Source: an uncultured Oscillospiraceae bacterium (lineage in GTDB: Bacteria; Bacillota; Clostridia; Oscillospirales; Ruminococcaceae). Taken from it: DNA of 9,278 bases. Below, piece after piece: positions 8,732-9,278 of this stretch. Under the pieces are notes generated by a model, which made no database searches, was not told where the DNA came from, and saw nothing but the letters and a program-made list of their open reading frames with translations. Position numbers and translations under genes: made by a program. Each line of letters opens with the position of its first letter. Within the stretch, counting starts at the first letter, position 1. The stretch covers positions 1-9,278 of the forward strand of contig CAKRVU010000034.1 in the NCBI GenBank assembly GCA_934408835.1. Direction: 5' to 3'.

Positions 8732-9278
8732 TTGTGGGATTGACGGGACCGAGCGGAGCGGGAAAATCAGAAGCTGCCGGCGTCTTTGAACGGCATGGAT
8801 TTTCTGTCGTTGATGCTGATGGAGTTGCTCATCTGATTTATCGGACTAACCGAGAGTGTGTGCAAAAATTGCAGCGGACATTTGGGTATCAGGTGGCACC
8901 AGGCGGACAGGTTGACCGAAAGGTGTTAGCCGGTATGGTTTTTGGTTCTCCAGACGCGCTGCAGCGGCTGAATGAGTTGATGTTCCCTTATATTACAGAG
9001 CAAATCCGAATGCAGATACGGACGTCAAAGAAGGATGATATATTGTTGGATGCGCCATTGCTTTTTGAGAGCGGATTGTCAAAAATTTGTCAGCATTCCG
9101 TTGGTGTTTTGGCGCCGTACTTTGTTCGGAAGGACAGAATTGTCAGGCGGGATCAACTGAACGAAAAAGTGGCGGACAAAAGGTTGCGCGCGCAGCCGGA
9201 TGATTCCTATTACAAAGAGCGTTGCGACATCATCATCGGGCACGAGGGAACCAGACAGCAGCTTGAGGCTCAAAGTTG
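8728..9278 (+). CDS. coaE: Dephospho-CoA kinase, 5' part
   Basis: CoaE phosphorylates the ribose 3'-hydroxyl of dephospho-CoA, the last step of coenzyme A synthesis. The window holds 183 codons from the ATG and cuts off before the stop; the family is about 200 residues, so only the C-terminal end is missing. The P-loop is GPSGAGKS (7-14), different from the more usual GGIGSGKS but fitting the consensus. DADGVAH follows at 29-35, and the conserved DAPLLFESGL segment lies near the middle. A lid-like region rich in Arg (RIVRRDQL) is also present. The start overlaps the previous stop as ATGA at 8728-8731, a classic coupled arrangement, so prfA, ywlC and coaE are very likely one transcript. Confidence 0.93.
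   Translation, partial: MIVGLTGPSGAGKSEAAGVFERHGFSVVDADGVAHLIYRTNRECVQKLQRTFGYQVAPGGQVDRKVLAGMVFGSPDALQRLNELMFPYITEQIRMQIRTSKKDDILLDAPLLFESGLSKICQHSVGVLAPYFVRKDRIVRRDQLNEKVADKRLRAQPDDSYYKERCDIIIGHEGTRQQLEAQS

Overview
The window is a housekeeping stretch from a low-to-mid-GC Gram-positive bacterium. It is most likely a member of the Clostridia (Firmicutes), possibly of the Oscillospirales. Three things point there: ribosomal protein L27 carries the Firmicutes N-terminal extension next to its processing protease Prp; the order rplU-prp-rpmA-obg and tig-clpP-clpX is typical of the phylum; and ribosome-binding sites are strong (AGGAGG type) with extended -10 promoters. The lineage below phylum is inference, and no 16S or other taxonomic marker is present.

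Layout. (1) 1-2190, plus strand: the 3' end of rplU (L21), prp (L27 protease), rpmA (L27) and obg (ribosome-assembly GTPase), closely packed. An imperfect stem-loop lies between rpmA and obg. (2) 2191-5810, plus strand: a well-formed promoter in front of tig (trigger factor), a stem-loop, then clpP and clpX (protease and unfoldase), closed by a strong intrinsic terminator just after clpX. (3) 5675-6100 has no convincing gene. It holds the clpX terminator, a second terminator-like hairpin and a bidirectional hairpin. (4) 6101-6427, minus strand: an unrecognised 108-residue protein with a good ribosome-binding site, the only gene here on the minus strand. (5) 6479-6518: overlapping divergent promoters between that gene and prfA. 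(6) 6604-9278, plus strand: prfA (release factor 1), a Sua5/YwlC-type threonylcarbamoyl-AMP synthase and the 5' part of coaE (dephospho-CoA kinase). These three overlap by 20 and 4 bases, so they are probably one operon.

Together the genes cover making and finishing the 50S subunit (L21, L27, Prp, Obg), folding or destroying new proteins (trigger factor, ClpXP), ending translation (RF1), tRNA t6A modification (Sua5) and coenzyme A synthesis (CoaE). No mobile element, CRISPR array, tRNA or rRNA was seen, and nothing suggests a new multi-gene system. The least explained parts are the small minus-strand gene, the hairpin-rich gap beside it, and a few palindromes at promoters.
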